Source: Strigops habroptila (Eukaryota; Chordata; Aves; Psittaciformes; Psittacidae). Taken from it: a DNA stretch of 64,000 nt. The stretch lies in the NCBI RefSeq assembly GCF_004027225.2, contig NC_044284.2:42146420-42210419 (forward strand). Reading direction: 5' to 3'. Below the pieces are notes generated by a model. The model was not told where the DNA came from and made no database searches. It saw only the letters and a list, made by a program, of their open reading frames with translations. Position numbers and translations under genes: made by a program. This document shows positions 37,301-57,704 of the stretch, piece after piece (position 1 is the stretch's first letter; each line of letters begins with the position of its first letter).

Positions 37301-40300
37301 TTTAAGTTCTGTCTTGATAATGATTCCCTGCTGATTGGCTATATAGGCTTAAGGGGAAAAAACAACCTGTGGAAGGTTACAGGACAGTTCTTGAGCACTT
37401 TTTTTTCCCCCCTGAAGCAGCTCTTCACATCAGTGGTCCACTGTGGCTGCCTTTGTACCCAGCTGTTGACCAAACTTCTCTTGGAAGTTCTCCGGTCACT
37501 TTTACAATCACTCTGGCCTTCTGGGTCATATGTTTTCCTTCTGTATTCCGGTGATGCTGTACAAAGCCTATTCTTAAGGGTGTGAGCTCATAATCCCTTA
37601 GTGTAGGCCTCTTTTGATTATTTCTGACCTTTCTGCTTGCAGGTTCGGATGAAATCCATGTTTGCCATTGGCTTCTGCTTCACTGCCTTGATGGGAATGT
37701 TTAATTCCATGTAAGTATTGACTTTCTGGATTTTTCTTCAATTTTCATAGTGAATATATTCTCCACCTTCTATCACCTGAAGTATTACAGTGATAGAGTC
37801 CATCCAAGAACCATAACTAATCTGTATAAAATGGATCAATATTTCATATGAAGATGCGGTTCTTTTGTCACCCACACACACATTCTGCTCAACAGGGAAC
37901 ACTGCATCAAATTGAACAAATTGCGTTAGATCTAGGCACAACTCTAACGTCCTTTCTGTGTGGGAACATCTTGTTTAGGGCAACTTTGGTAAATGTCAGG
38001 TAAGCAGCTACAGGCATCAGCTTCTTTGGCTTTGCTGTAATAGTGTGACCAAAGAATGCTCTTGCAAGCAAAACTGGGTCAGCTCCCTTGCACTTAGAAA
38101 TGAGTTGTAACTGCAGAATTCATTGTTGCCCTACTTAAGGTGATCAGTCAAGGTAGTAACAGGTCCAGGCATGGGCTCTAATCTTCCTTTGCTTTACAAA
38201 TGACCTCGGATGGGTCTAGTTTAAAAAAAAAACAAACAAACAAAAACACAACAAAAAAACAAACAAACCAACCAAACAAAAAAACCCAGCAAAACCCAAA
38301 CCCCCAAAAAACCCCCAAAAAACAAAACCCAAAAAGCAACAAAAAAAACCCCAAAACAAAAGCGGGGGGGAGGGGGATCAGAAAAAAAAACCCCCAAAAT
38401 ACCCTCCAAACAAAAAAACAACTGAACAAAGACAAAAATGCCCAAACTGGTTTTCATAGCTTATAGACAGCTTTGTTTGAGATATGCAAAACTGAAAGAT
38501 TGTGCTTGACTTTCAAAACTTGATTCGGTCTTGAAATGCAGGCTTCCCATTGTCTGATAAATCTGAAGGTGACATGAATATAATTATTATAATCTTTGGA
38601 AGGCTGTTTAGTATCCAGGCAGTATACTTGTCATGCCAGCAGGAATTTATGCTCTTGGGCACCAAAATCTTTGGCCTCTGTGCTGGCAGTCCCCAGGATA
38701 CAGTCAACTGTTATTTTACTGCAGATCAGTGAGTGGGTAAATTGCAAACAGGGGGTAACATAATAACAGAAGTGGACTCTATTCAGGCTCTATTCAGCTG
38801 TGTGGACTCTATTCAGCTTAGTCAGGCTTCAGCATCTAGCATTCTCTGGAATGTTGTGAAACTGAGCAGAGGAACACAGCACTAAAGGACTTTAACATTT
38901 GGATACAGTCTTGAGTCATTGATGTCTCATTTTACTGCAGCCTTAAGAAGTTTAGGGATGAAGGTGCATTGTGAGTCATATGCCCAGCAACATAGCATCT
39001 AGGGGGGCAGGGATTTATAGTGCAGCACCTGAGACCTTGAGGTGCTTGCCTAGCTATTTGGGTGCAATACAAACACCAGCACCACTTCTGCCCCTGAAAC
39101 AAACTGAAAAACAAACTAAAAAAACCCTCACCCTACTCTGCACACTTTCCTAGAGCAGAAGGAGACAGTTCAGAGTATGCTATGACTGACAAGTGTGACA
39201 GGGTTATAATTTCATTAAAAGGAGTAGTTGATTTACAAAGGAATTGATTTTGGTTAAATCCTGTGTGGCTCCTCCTTCAATAGATACTAACCTAAAAAAA
39301 TCAGTTTATTATACAAAGTTTACTTGTCTTGTTCCTCTCTTTGAGGATTCCTACCTACAGAGACCATGATAGTAGACACAGAATTAACAGAAGCTTTTGG
39401 GTGTATCTTTCCTTTAACTATCTGTTTAGAGGGAACCTGAACATGAACAGCAGGAGTATCCAGAGAGAGCAGTGATTGTTCAAATTGAAATAGCTTTCTT
39501 GCTAACAGCTGAGGCTGTTGAATTAAAATCTGAAGATGTGGTTGTGTGGCCTTTGGGGCTAGATAGTTAAATTTCTGCTCCTGGTCTCAGTACAAGGTGA
39601 TGTATTTGTATCTGAATGGCAGCTTTAGTGGGTTGTGCCTGCACAGTTTGAAGCTGACAGAATGGTTTCATGGAGCTGGTTGTCCCATACTATCATTTTC
39701 TTGGCATAGCATAAAGAGCAGCTGTTTGTCTCAGGAGGAGAGTACTTCAGTTATGAATTCAGTAGGCTCTTAACTTCCCTCTAGGAAGCTGCTACGGCCA
39801 GGTCATCCATGGAGGTGCTGTGGGTGTGGTATGAAAAGGAGGAAAAGGGTGGCTGACACCTGCAGTGGCTGTAGCCTCATTTGCTTGCCTTTCCTGTTCT
39901 TGAATGAGTTCATTTCTCTGGGGGACAAAAGGAGTTGGAATCACAAGGAAGTAGCATGATGTGCTGCCCTTTGGACAAGTACTATGCAGACACTGCTACT
40001 CTGTGGCTAGGCACCTCACCTTTGTCAAGTGCCAGCTTAGCCAAAGTGGAAATTACTGTGATGACTGGCTCTCTTTCTCAGAGTGCCAGTAGTAATAGAG
40101 CAGCAGAGTGGATCATGGTGGAAGGATATGTAAATATCAAGAAGGCTGGTTTAAACCCGAAGTGCAGGATACTGTGTTGAAGATGAGCAGCTGAATAATT
40201 GTTGTGGCTTAAAAGGCATACTAGGGCAGCGAAATCTGTAGTGGTGGTGGCCTCCAAGCAAATGGGATTTCTTCTGGAAGAGAAATTAGCTTCTGTGTGT

Positions 40301-43300
40301 TTCAGTTTTTTCTTGTCAGAAACTTCTTAATGCAATCAGTTCTCTGTCTTACTCTAGGAGTTGTGCATTTCATAACTGTGGAAACCTGCTGGAATTGAAA
40401 GCAGGTACCTCAGGGTGCTACTGCTGAAATACTTGTCATTCTCACAGCAGGAATAACGCAGAATTTTAAGCCACTGGGGGGATGTTACAGGGAGATAAAC
40501 ATCCGTTCCTGGCTCTTTTGCCAAACTGCCTGTGAGATGTAAACAAAGTTGGTGTGTGTTTGAGCCGTAGCTGTGTGACTGCATCTCCACAGGAAAGAAG
40601 GCTCATTTAGGATATCTTGAAACAAGAAACACCTGTTAGAAAATCAGCACATGCAGAGGAAATAACATCCAAATATGCACATGCTGATGGGGCATCATAC
40701 ACATTTACTTCAAAAGATTGAGTCTGGGTTGGGGGAAATTTTTGGAACTGGCCAGAATTCATACTCTGTCTGATGTCCTGGAATGTGGACCTGGAGGAGT
40801 TCCAGGAGCAGGACAGACTGCTTGGAATATGCGGTATCATCCTGCCTCTGCACTGTCTTTATCTTCAGAGCTAATGCAGAGAAAACTATTGGTGTTAAAA
40901 AGCATTCTGTTGATGGCTCTCTTAAGCATTCTTCCTGTGCTAAGAAGCATAGTTGCTCTAGGAAAGGAAAAGATGTCTTTGTCTTACAGTCTGCTTATAG
41001 AAAGTGCTCTTGCTTAAAGCAAAGAGTCTGTTGTCTTGCAGTAAGTGCAATACAGCAGGGTGATAGTCATCCATCTTTTATTCAAGTTTTGGGAAGTGAT
41101 CTGCTAAATTCTACTTTTAAATAAAATGCAGCAGTAAACTGCAGAACACCAACTAAGAGTTTATGAACCAACATCTTGTCCATCTGATTACTTAAATCAC
41201 TTTGAAACACTGACTATGGCAAACCTGTTATTGAGTGAAGCCTACTTAGCTTGTGGATGAATGGGTGTGCAGGGCTTTATGACAGAGGTTTATTTAGCTT
41301 ATTTATACACTTTATATATAAGTGTATATAAAGGTGGTCTGGAGAAGGCAATGTGACTTTTTAGCCTTCCATGTGGTCTTACCTGCCTGTTGAAGATGCT
41401 CACTTATTCTTTCTATAGCCAAAGGCTCTTCTACTGTCCCCAGTTTTGATCCAGTGCGCTCTTTTCCAGATTTGATGGCCGAGTGGTGGCAAAGCTTCCA
41501 TTTATTCCCCTCTCCTACATCCAAGGTCTCTCCCACCGCAACCTTCTGGGTGAAGATTATACTGACTGTTCCTTTATCTTCCTCTACATTCTCTGTACAA
41601 TGTCAATCAGACAGGTGAGTACATTGCTGTGTCAATTGCATGCAAGGAAAGCACGTCTCAATCCATAAAGAGGAGTCTGTTACTATTGTTCAGTTTTGCC
41701 TGTATAATTTTTGATCTGTTTTGGGTTTCCGTGTTTGTTTATTCTCATACTTCATATCCAAAGCAATTCTAGGTTGGAATCAAAACAAGCCACTATCCTG
41801 GATGGATGTGGAAGACTCGACTGGAGGTTTACACCAGGGCGCTAGGACAGAGTTGGCAGAAATGGGTTCCTTCCTTGTGTGTGTTTGTCAGATAACTTTG
41901 CAGATTGCCATACCAAGAAATTGCCTCCATGAGCAGACAATCTAAGAACTGCTTCTTAGTAATAATGACTTTATAGTAATATGGGAAAAAAGAAGTGTAG
42001 TATCTTTAGGGGAAGCTTCCTTTGTGGCTTGAGGTTCTGTAAAGGTTAAATCAATCCACAAAGTTGCTGGGAAAGTGAGTTCTTTTGGGTTTGTCCTTCC
42101 TGTTTTTGCTGATTGCCTGATTTTTGGTTTGGTCCGTCCCCCCCGACTCCCCCCGAGTCTTAAGAACTTTACCTTTGGTGTCAAGTCTTTCCTAGTGTTA
42201 GGGATGTGATACAGAAAGGGAGTCTGGTATGATAAGCTAAGAGTAGGCTACACATAGTTCACCAGCAAAGCTAGTTAGTCCTATCTTTTCAAAAGAGCAG
42301 CATCAGTGAGGACAAGGGAGGTGCCTGCTCAGGAAGGTTCCTGAGCAGCTTAAGTGGCATAATGGCCAGTGAGGACAAGTGGATCTTCTGATTGCAACTG
42401 GACGTTTACTTCATTTTCCAAACTTCCCCACAGTGCTAGGGATAAGTTAATAGGCTCTGGGGGCTGGAGAATGCTGGTGAAACCAGCTGAAAATTATCTG
42501 GTTTTCTGTATTTATATTTCCTTTTTCTTTGATTTACTTCCTGAATTCTTGCTGTTTTTCTCTTTGACTGACTTGTTGCTTTTCATCAGAGGGTGCCAAG
42601 GGGCTTAGAAAGACTTAAAGGAGATATGTAGGAGGAAGTGACATGTTATGCCAGCTGCTGTGAGAAGTTTGGATGAGCTTGATGGAGCAGCTTGATAGTA
42701 GAGAGTTCCTTTAGTCACGAAGTGTGTCCTAGTGAACGTTGCTATTGGGTGCTTGTTTTAAAATGAATCTCTGTCTGGTCCTATGCGAAAGCAGATAACA
42801 TTATAGAATAGTTGATGTTGAAAGGGTCAGCTAGAGGTCATCTGACTCACCCCTCACTCCAAGCAGGGGCCAACTTCAGAGTACCAAAGGCCAGGAGCTT
42901 CCTCATCTGGTTGCTGCAAGACAAATCTTGTTTCACTTCTCAGTGTGAGGGGGAGTGAAGGGAGCAGTGTTTGCGGCTTTGAAAGAAATCAGACCTTTTT
43001 AGCTCATGGGATCATCTTCCTGAATTCCTGGGATGCTGTGGTCTGATGCTGTTCGTTCAGGCAATCTAGTCTGGTGCTGCTCTGTGTTAACTGTTAATGG
43101 AAAGACCCTTCTTTGCAATGTTGCAGATTATTATGTGAAACTAGCACCGTCAGCAAGATTTTTCTGCACTCACTGGGTTGGTTGGGGAACTCCCTTGCTG
43201 AAATCCCCCATGGATTTTTTTTTTGTCCAAAAATACAATTCCTGTGGTTAGTTCTAGTCCTGGGCATTTCCTGATGTTTCCTATTGTGAAATCCGTAGAT

Positions 43301-46300
43301 GGCATGAACTGAGTGGTGGTCCAGCCTGGCTCTGGGCAGAAATGCCAAGCTGTTTGCAGTGGGTTGGGCTTTCAAGAGAAATTCCAGGAAAAATTGCCCT
43401 TGTGCTTTTAGAGTTCATGTTCCTGGTCCTGCAGAGGATAGAAGTTACTTTATTGCTTTGGAGAAGGGTGTTTTTGCTCTGAAGTCTGCTTAGATTGCAG
43501 ACTTCGTAGTGCTGCCTTATCTGTGTAATCATGGCTAACTATACCTGCAGTTCTCCAACTGCTAGGGCAACTGGGTTTCTTCCTTCCTGCTACATGGAGG
43601 GAAGAGCAGAGACCAGCCACAAAAGGGAGGTTTGTGCAAAAGGGAGGAACTGAAGCTGTGATTGCTGGCATCTGTTCTTGGCTTTATTACTATTTGAAAG
43701 AATTTGGGTGATAACAGCATTGGGAAGAGGACTTTGAAGGAGTGTGAGAGGCCAGGGGAGAGGGGAAGAAAGTAATTAAGGGCTTAAAATGGTTCCAAAG
43801 ACTTGCTTTTGGTGTTTTTGATGACCTTAAAGCTGAAAGCTTTCTGACCCTTTGTGTTTCGCTGTGTGGAAAAGGAGAAATCTCACCTGCTCAGCTTTGA
43901 AACAGCTGTTAGCCCAAGGGAGGAGAACTGATGTGGGAGTTAGTGTCTGGCTTGATGCTGCTGGCACAAGAGGAGAAGGAGTGGACATGTACCAAAAGTC
44001 AGGGAACAGGTTGTGAACAAGCTAAGGAGACCATATATTCTTCAGCCTTTCCTTAATTCTTGGAGCTGCCTGTGAAAGGGTCAAGGGTAGAGAAGAGAGA
44101 CGTACCTGTGGAACTCAGAAGTAGAGGAACTTGTGTATGTGAAAAAAAGTGACCTGGAGGAAAATTGAGGGGAGTACGTGAGCATAGGGAGAATAACTGG
44201 ACGGTGATTAAAATTACATTAGTGGGTTGGGCAGTAGCAGCATCAGGCAGTCTCTTCATGCAGTCCTCAGGCATGTGGGGGTGATAAACTCTTCAAACAC
44301 CGACTGGGAAGCTTGCTGCCTGTGACCTGGACAGCATCTCCTGAAATAGTCAACTCCTAGTGAGTAACTTCCTTTGCGCTGTTCCCAGCTCTCCCTGGCA
44401 CGTAAATCCTGTCCCCTAGTTCCTCTTGCCTTCCTGTTTGGAGAGAGGAGGGTTGCTGGGAGAGGCCCTCCAAGGGTCCTTGAGCTATTGGGTTTCAGCT
44501 GGGAAAGGCCGCTGCTTGGCTGGGCAGGAGGCATAATGTCAGGGTTACATCCTCTGTCCCTGCTCCTGTTTCTGAGCTTCCAGCTTTCACCTGTGCTGTT
44601 TGTGAAGAGGGATATGTTGCTATTCCTTAGGCATTTGCTGGTCTTCATTTCCTTTTCACACATGCCTGAACTGTGGATTAGGCTCCTTCTCTCTGAAATG
44701 TGTTCCCAGTGGGAAGGGGAGCCAGCAATTATTCCTACTGCCAGGAGTGCGCTTTCCCACACAGCCTGGTCTTGGGGCAGGGAGACAATGGCTGCCTTGC
44801 TTTTGAGGCCCTTCTGCGTTTTGAGACAAAAGCAGAAACAGCTCCTGTCCTTCTTGCAGTCATTTGAGGAGAGATCAGAAGAACTTAGATGAGGAATTTG
44901 AATCCTTAAGTCTCGCAGTCTTCCCTCCTTACTCCTGAAGGTGATGGCCTTGTTTGGGTTGAAAGCAGACTCTGCAGACTGCCTTGTGCAACATGGCCCA
45001 CAGGTTTCTACTGGACCTTGCCCCAGCCCTGGTGTTTCCAGCTGTGTAGAGTTCAGGATTGCTGACTTGCAAAACTTGCTTTGCAACTGGTGCAGGAGCC
45101 TAGCTGTCTTCCACAGAAAGGAGGGAGACAGCTATGGAAGGATAATGCTGGAGAGTTGACTGTGGTCTTGAATCCACGTACAGGCAAGCTGTCATTTCTC
45201 TTCCTCATGGAACTGTTCAAGCAGATGTATTAAGCTTTTTAGCACTACAGTTCTCCTTCTTTCTTGATACTTAAAGGAACAGGGAGGAGGCAGTGCACAC
45301 TTCCCTTCTTCCATGGATGCTCTTCTAGGATCCCTAATGTTCTCCACAAGTGAGGCAGTACAAACCTGTTAGGATCCTGGTCCTGCCTGCTGCTGGCTCT
45401 GCAGCACCCTCTGGTGTTGCTGTATCTGTCCCTTACCTGCTTTTGGTTTCTAATTTCTGTCCAACTCTTGACTGAGTTGGAAGCTCCGAGTAGAGGAACC
45501 ACACGAAGGAATCTCCCACAGTTAAATGCTCTAATATATATTCAGTTGCTGAATATCAACCAGTGGCTGATTGATGTATGCCATGGACTAGACCTGATGT
45601 AATTCTTCTGTAAGTGTTCCCCTCCTCTCCTTTACTTTCATGCTTGTGTGTGGGCTGAAACCTTCCTTTCCATAGTCTCCACCTGGAACAATTCCCATTT
45701 TTGGTTGGTTGGTTGATTTAGTTTGTTCTCCTTCCATGACCAAAAAGTTCAAGAACTCTGTGACCCTGCTATCTGACTTATCCTGACAGTTATTTTTGAG
45801 ATGACACTTGGATTTGAAGAGAATCCTTCTTCCTCTTTTTGTTGTCTCAATAGCCGGGACTCAGCTGGTGACATGAGGAGGACGCAGTTGTTTTCTTCTT
45901 TCTCTTGTATTAGATGTCCCTGTCATGCCAGCACTGCATAAGCAGCATCTTCAGCTGCAGTTATTTACATGAAGGATGATACTGAAAAAACTTTTAGCTC
46001 TTTAAATTTTGCAACAGTGCAACTACAAAAGGAATTTCGCAAAAAGGGAGAAAAACATCAAATTTAAATCTCTTGTGAGTTTTTAGTTAATGCCTGCTAC
46101 TTAAATCTTTCCTTGTTTGTTGTTATCTACTGAAACATCCTGCTCAGATGCAGATGAGGTCATCTTAATAGTCAGGTTTTGAGTTTTGCTACATATGCCC
46201 TGTTACTCTGCATGTCTCCACTGAACCATTGTTCAGTTTGCATCACTAGCATTCATGTTAATTCTTTGCCTAAGCTCCTGACTTGAACTTGGCACATGCT

Positions 46301-47011
46301 CTGGTTGCCATGTTGCTGACCCAAATTCTGGCTGCATTACGAGAGAGCCTTCCTCACCAGCTTGCAGACCCTCAGGCTCTGATGGCTGCTATCAACAGTG
46401 GTTTCTGGAACTTGTGAAAACTGAGCGCTGATTTGGTTCTGCCTCTGAGCAGATGTTAGGAACCTGTTCCTCTGTGTACACTGCAGTTAAGTTGCAAAGA
46501 TAAATGTTGTAGGTTCATCTTAAACCAACCTATGTGCAAAGACGTTAACAAGGTATCTGCCAACTGACTGTGGTGTGTAGCCGGAGGTAGAAAAGAACCG
46601 TCATCCAAAATATGGATTTAATTTAATTTTATGGATTTAATTTAATCAGAAGGCATTTGTTGAGGTGGGGGAGAGTGGCACAGCTCTAACTGTAGCTGTT
46701 GTGGATGATGGCTGTCTGACTCTGTGCTAAGCTTTTTTGAATACATAAAGATAGAGGTCCAGTATATATTAGCAAGATTGGTAAGGCTGTGTGGGTAAGA
46801 ACCTGAATCTCTTGAAACTAGTGGCAAGCTGTATTTGTAAGAGTTGGGATTTCTGCTTTGTCTCCTTTGTCACAGTCTGACACTATCCTGTTCTTCTGCT
46901 TTGTTCTTGCAGAATATCCAGAAGATGCTCGGTCTTGCTCCTTCCCGGGCTGCCACCAAGCAAGCAGGGGGCTTCCTTGGCCCACCGCCTCAGGCAGGAA
47001 AGTTCTCCTAA
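28246..47011 (+). CDS. TMCO1: TMCO1, ER calcium load-activated channel / GEL-complex Oxa1-superfamily protein
   Basis: TMCO1 is an ER membrane protein of the Oxa1/EMC3/GET1 superfamily. It is described as a tetrameric calcium load-activated channel and as a part of the multipass translocon that helps insert multi-spanning proteins. Exons: 28246-28315, 29810-29887, 33333-33392, 36993-37039, 37643-37710, 41470-41614, 46913-47011; joined 567 bp, 188 aa plus stop, as in human. Residues about 9-29 form a first membrane segment (LLIVFISVCTALL), about 32-89 a charged coiled coil (KRLKAEVEKQSKK ... KLKNNN), about 91-111 a second (FAIGFCFTALMGMF) and about 134-153 a third (SFIFLYILCTM). The protein is nearly identical to human; differences seen include I for T in LPFIPLSY and EDYTD for DDTTD. 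The start ATG abuts a CpG-island promoter. The frame is open upstream to 28135 but holds no other ATG. Confidence 0.98.
28316..29809 (+). other. TMCO1 intron 1
   Basis: Its first 250 bp continue the CpG island. The remainder holds nothing recognisable. Confidence 0.8.
29810..29887 (+). CDS. TMCO1: TMCO1 coding exon 2
   Basis: Encodes residues 24-49 (GITWVLVYRTDKYKRL ... QSKK), the end of the first membrane helix and the start of the coiled coil. Acceptor TTTGTTTCAG, donor GTAAGT. Confidence 0.97.
29888..33332 (+). other. TMCO1 intron 2
   Basis: No repeat recognised. A 214-codon minus-strand open frame (30292-30936) reflects a purine-rich plus strand. A short tandem duplication (ATATGGTACAG units) lies at 32475-32500. 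Confidence 0.75.
33333..33392 (+). CDS. TMCO1: TMCO1 coding exon 3
   Basis: Encodes residues 50-69 (LEKKKETITESAGRQQKKKI), a highly charged coiled-coil stretch. Acceptor CACATGACAG, donor GTAAGA. Confidence 0.96.
33393..36992 (+). other. TMCO1 intron 3
   Basis: AT-rich with several homopolymer runs (33891-33929, 34655-34682, 34928-34952, 35400-35433). No gene seen. The 177-codon minus-strand frame at 36504-37037 runs through exon 4 antisense and is taken as chance. Intron 4 (37040-37642) holds nothing notable. Confidence 0.75.
34655..34682 (+). repeat. Poly(T) run in TMCO1 intron 3
   Basis: Almost pure T for 28 bases with one GA interruption. Other homopolymer runs in this intron are at 33891-33929 (T) and 34928-34952 (A), and a C/A run at 35400-35433. 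Confidence 0.85.
36993..37039 (+). CDS. TMCO1: TMCO1 coding exon 4 (47 bp)
   Basis: Encodes residues 70-85 (ERQEEKLKNNNRDLSM), the end of the coiled coil. The acceptor follows a long pyrimidine tract (TTTTCTTTTTCCAG); the donor is GTAAGA. Confidence 0.96.
37643..37710 (+). CDS. TMCO1: TMCO1 coding exon 5
   Basis: Encodes residues 86-107 (VRMKSMFAIGFCFTAL ... FNS) and two bases of I108: the second membrane segment. Donor GTAAGT. Confidence 0.97.
37711..41469 (+). other. TMCO1 intron 5
   Basis: Contains the A-rich tract at 38221-38420, a locally duplicated GGACTCTATTCAG motif at 38773-38817, and a TATA-like near-palindrome (CACTTTATATATAAGTG, 41308-41324) 150 bp before exon 6. Nothing else recognised. 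Confidence 0.75.
38221..38420 (+). repeat. A-rich (CAAA/CAAAA/CCCAAA) low-complexity tract
   Basis: About 200 bp with nearly no T on the plus strand, made of AAAC and AAAAC units turning into AACCCCCAAAAA units. Lies in TMCO1 intron 5. The strand asymmetry creates long meaningless open frames on both strands. Confidence 0.9.
41470..41614 (+). CDS. TMCO1: TMCO1 coding exon 6
   Basis: Encodes residues 108-156 (FDGRVVAKLPFIPLSYIQGL ... MSIRQ), with the re-entrant loop and third membrane segment. Donor GTGAGT. Confidence 0.97.
41615..46912 (+). other. TMCO1 intron 6 (5.3 kb)
   Basis: Contains the minus-strand CR1 at 42800-42935, a 276-codon minus-strand open frame (44256-45086) without known motifs, a CTCF-like site at 45404-45416 (minus), and a short direct repeat ATGGATTTAATTTAAT at about 46612-46646. 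Confidence 0.75.
42800..42935 (-). mobile_element. CR1 LINE 3' end, minus orientation
   Basis: Starts with the inverted tail ATTATAGAATAGTTGATGTT, then GAGGTCATCTGACTCACCCC and CAAGCAGGGGCCAACTTCAG, the reverse complement of a CR1 3' UTR. Diverged and short. Lies in TMCO1 intron 6. Confidence 0.65.
46913..47011 (+). CDS. TMCO1: TMCO1 terminal coding exon 7 with stop
   Basis: Encodes residues 157-188 (NIQKMLGLAPSRAATKQ ... GKFS) and TAA. Human reads PPPPSGKFS where this reads PPPQAGKFS; the cytosolic tail is otherwise kept. Confidence 0.97.
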   Translation, partial: NIQKMLGLAPSRAATKQAGGFLGPPPQAGKFS

Positions 47012-47244
47012 AGCACAGTTAACAGCCTTCATGGAAGGTCTGACCAGTGCACAAGACTGCCTTTGGGAGGTAACAAGATGGGATCCTGCACCAGGCTTCA
47101 CAGGTCCAAAACCAGCCTATGCAGTATTTGCCGCAGTCTTGGAAACATCTTCCATTTGGAGTATTCTACCAGCAGTTTTTTGCTTATCAAACCAAGAAAG
47201 TTCTCAGAAGATGACTTGACCTTTTGTTTCTGGTGTTTCTGAGA

Positions 47245-47250
47245 AATAAA
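47245..47250 (+). promoter_or_regulatory. TMCO1 poly(A) signal
   Basis: AATAAA 234 bases after the TMCO1 stop, the first canonical hexamer in its 3' UTR, followed by a T-rich stretch. Confidence 0.75.
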
Positions 47251-48269
47251 TGGCATGGGCATGTTTATTTAGATGTCTCCTAATTGTGTGGCAGGACAAG
47301 TAGAAATACATTGATGTAGTGCAGTTGATTTAGTTTACAAAATGGAAATCAACTTGGTTGGCAAGAGTGGGGTCTGCAAAGTAGACAATTTGGAAAATTC
47401 AGAATGATCATGCTGTGAAGTGACTCTCTTGTTTTAGCCATACTGGCTATAGTCCTGTGTAGCAGGGAGCTGGACAAGTAGGTGTGCCCTTCACAAAACT
47501 TCCATCGTGGAGGGTGAGGTTTTTTTGTTGGCCCAGGTGACTGCAGGCAGCGGAACCTGCCCCTGTGCCAGCTGCTCTTGGAGGGTGCAGGTGTTTCTGG
47601 ATGTACTGTCAGTATGTGTCTTCCTGGCAGAGTACAGCCCCATGGTGGTGGTTGTGGAGTTAGGTAGCTTCTGTAAAAGTTGCTTGCTTAGGCAGAATCT
47701 GCTCAATTACAGAAACAAACCTGACCTGCAGACTTGAGCAAACTGTTACATTATGTCAGTATCATTCGCTGCTACTCAACCCTTTATTGCCTAAGTGGTT
47801 ATCACAGCAGCATTTTTGTTCATGCTCCTTAACTTCACTGCTAAACAGACTGATGATCAGTACATCTCTTAAAAAGCTTCTCTCTTGGGCCAGGAAGCTC
47901 TCCAGGCTGTCTCTAGCTTCGCCAAATAACTGGATCAATCTTGTTGGCTGGAACCTGCTCACCTTGTTTAAAAAGAGTGAATAAATCTTACTGTGGCTCA
48001 AGTTAGACTGACAGCTTTCCTGAAGCAGGCAGTACCTGAGGGGCTATTGATTTCTTGCTTGTATGACCAGAGGGTTATCATGGGGTACGTCTTACTCGGA
48101 AGTTTTTTACTAGGTGCACGGCAAAGGGATGAAACTGAAACACCTCACAGAGTGTGGAGCAGGTGCGATACCATATTAAATAGTGAATATTGGGTTAATT
48201 CTCGCTATTTTATAGGAGTACGCACACATCGCATCACACCAGTCTGTCGCTTGGGAAAGTGAACTATTT
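47251..48269 (+). other. Spacer between TMCO1 and the ALDH9A1 promoter
   Basis: About 1 kb with nothing recognisable after the TMCO1 poly(A) signal. Open frames at 47507-47737 and 47993-48262 look like chance. Confidence 0.7.
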
Positions 48270-48566
48270 GCACACGGTGCTCCGTAATACCTCCGAGCCG
48301 CCAGAGGGAGCCCGAGTGCTGGGCAGGGCCGCGGGTTCCGCCACGCCCCAGCGCGCAAGCAGACGTGTGCGCCGGGGGGTGGTGGAACCTGGGGCCCAGA
48401 GGTAAAAGGGGGCGGTGGCAGCAGGGGGTGCCCTGCGGGAGACTGGTTCGTTTCCCGTGGGGCTTCCGCAACCCACCGCATTCCCCCGACGGCCCAGCTG
48501 ATGCTGGCGCGGTCTCGGTTGCCGGCCCTCATTCCCTCTCTCTTCGTGCTCCGACCCAGTCTCGCC
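48270..48566 (+). promoter_or_regulatory. ALDH9A1 CpG-rich promoter
   Basis: GC-rich, CpG-dense segment before the ALDH9A1 start, running into intron 1 to about 48760. CCGCCAGAGGGAGC at 48298-48311 resembles a CTCF core. No TATA box is evident. It lies about 1.3 kb after the TMCO1 stop, so the two genes are tandem with a short spacer. Confidence 0.7.
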
Positions 48567-57623
<9,057 letters not shown>

Positions 57624-57698
57624 TGGCTCTAGGGTTGGCTCAAGGGAGCATCAACCAGTTCTTGCTTGTCAGACAGAGATAGGGATCATGTACACAGC

Positions 57699-57704
57699 AA
57701 TAAA
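57699..57704 (+). promoter_or_regulatory. ALDH9A1 poly(A) signal
   Basis: AATAAA 76 bases after the stop, followed by a GTGTTC-type downstream region, giving a very short 3' UTR. A second plus-strand AATAAA at 58380-58385 could serve a longer form. Confidence 0.75.

Noticed and set aside
38178-38435. Apparently hydrophobic Phe/Gly/Leu-rich frame (minus strand)
   Set aside because: Pure product of the A/C low-complexity tract; not a membrane protein.
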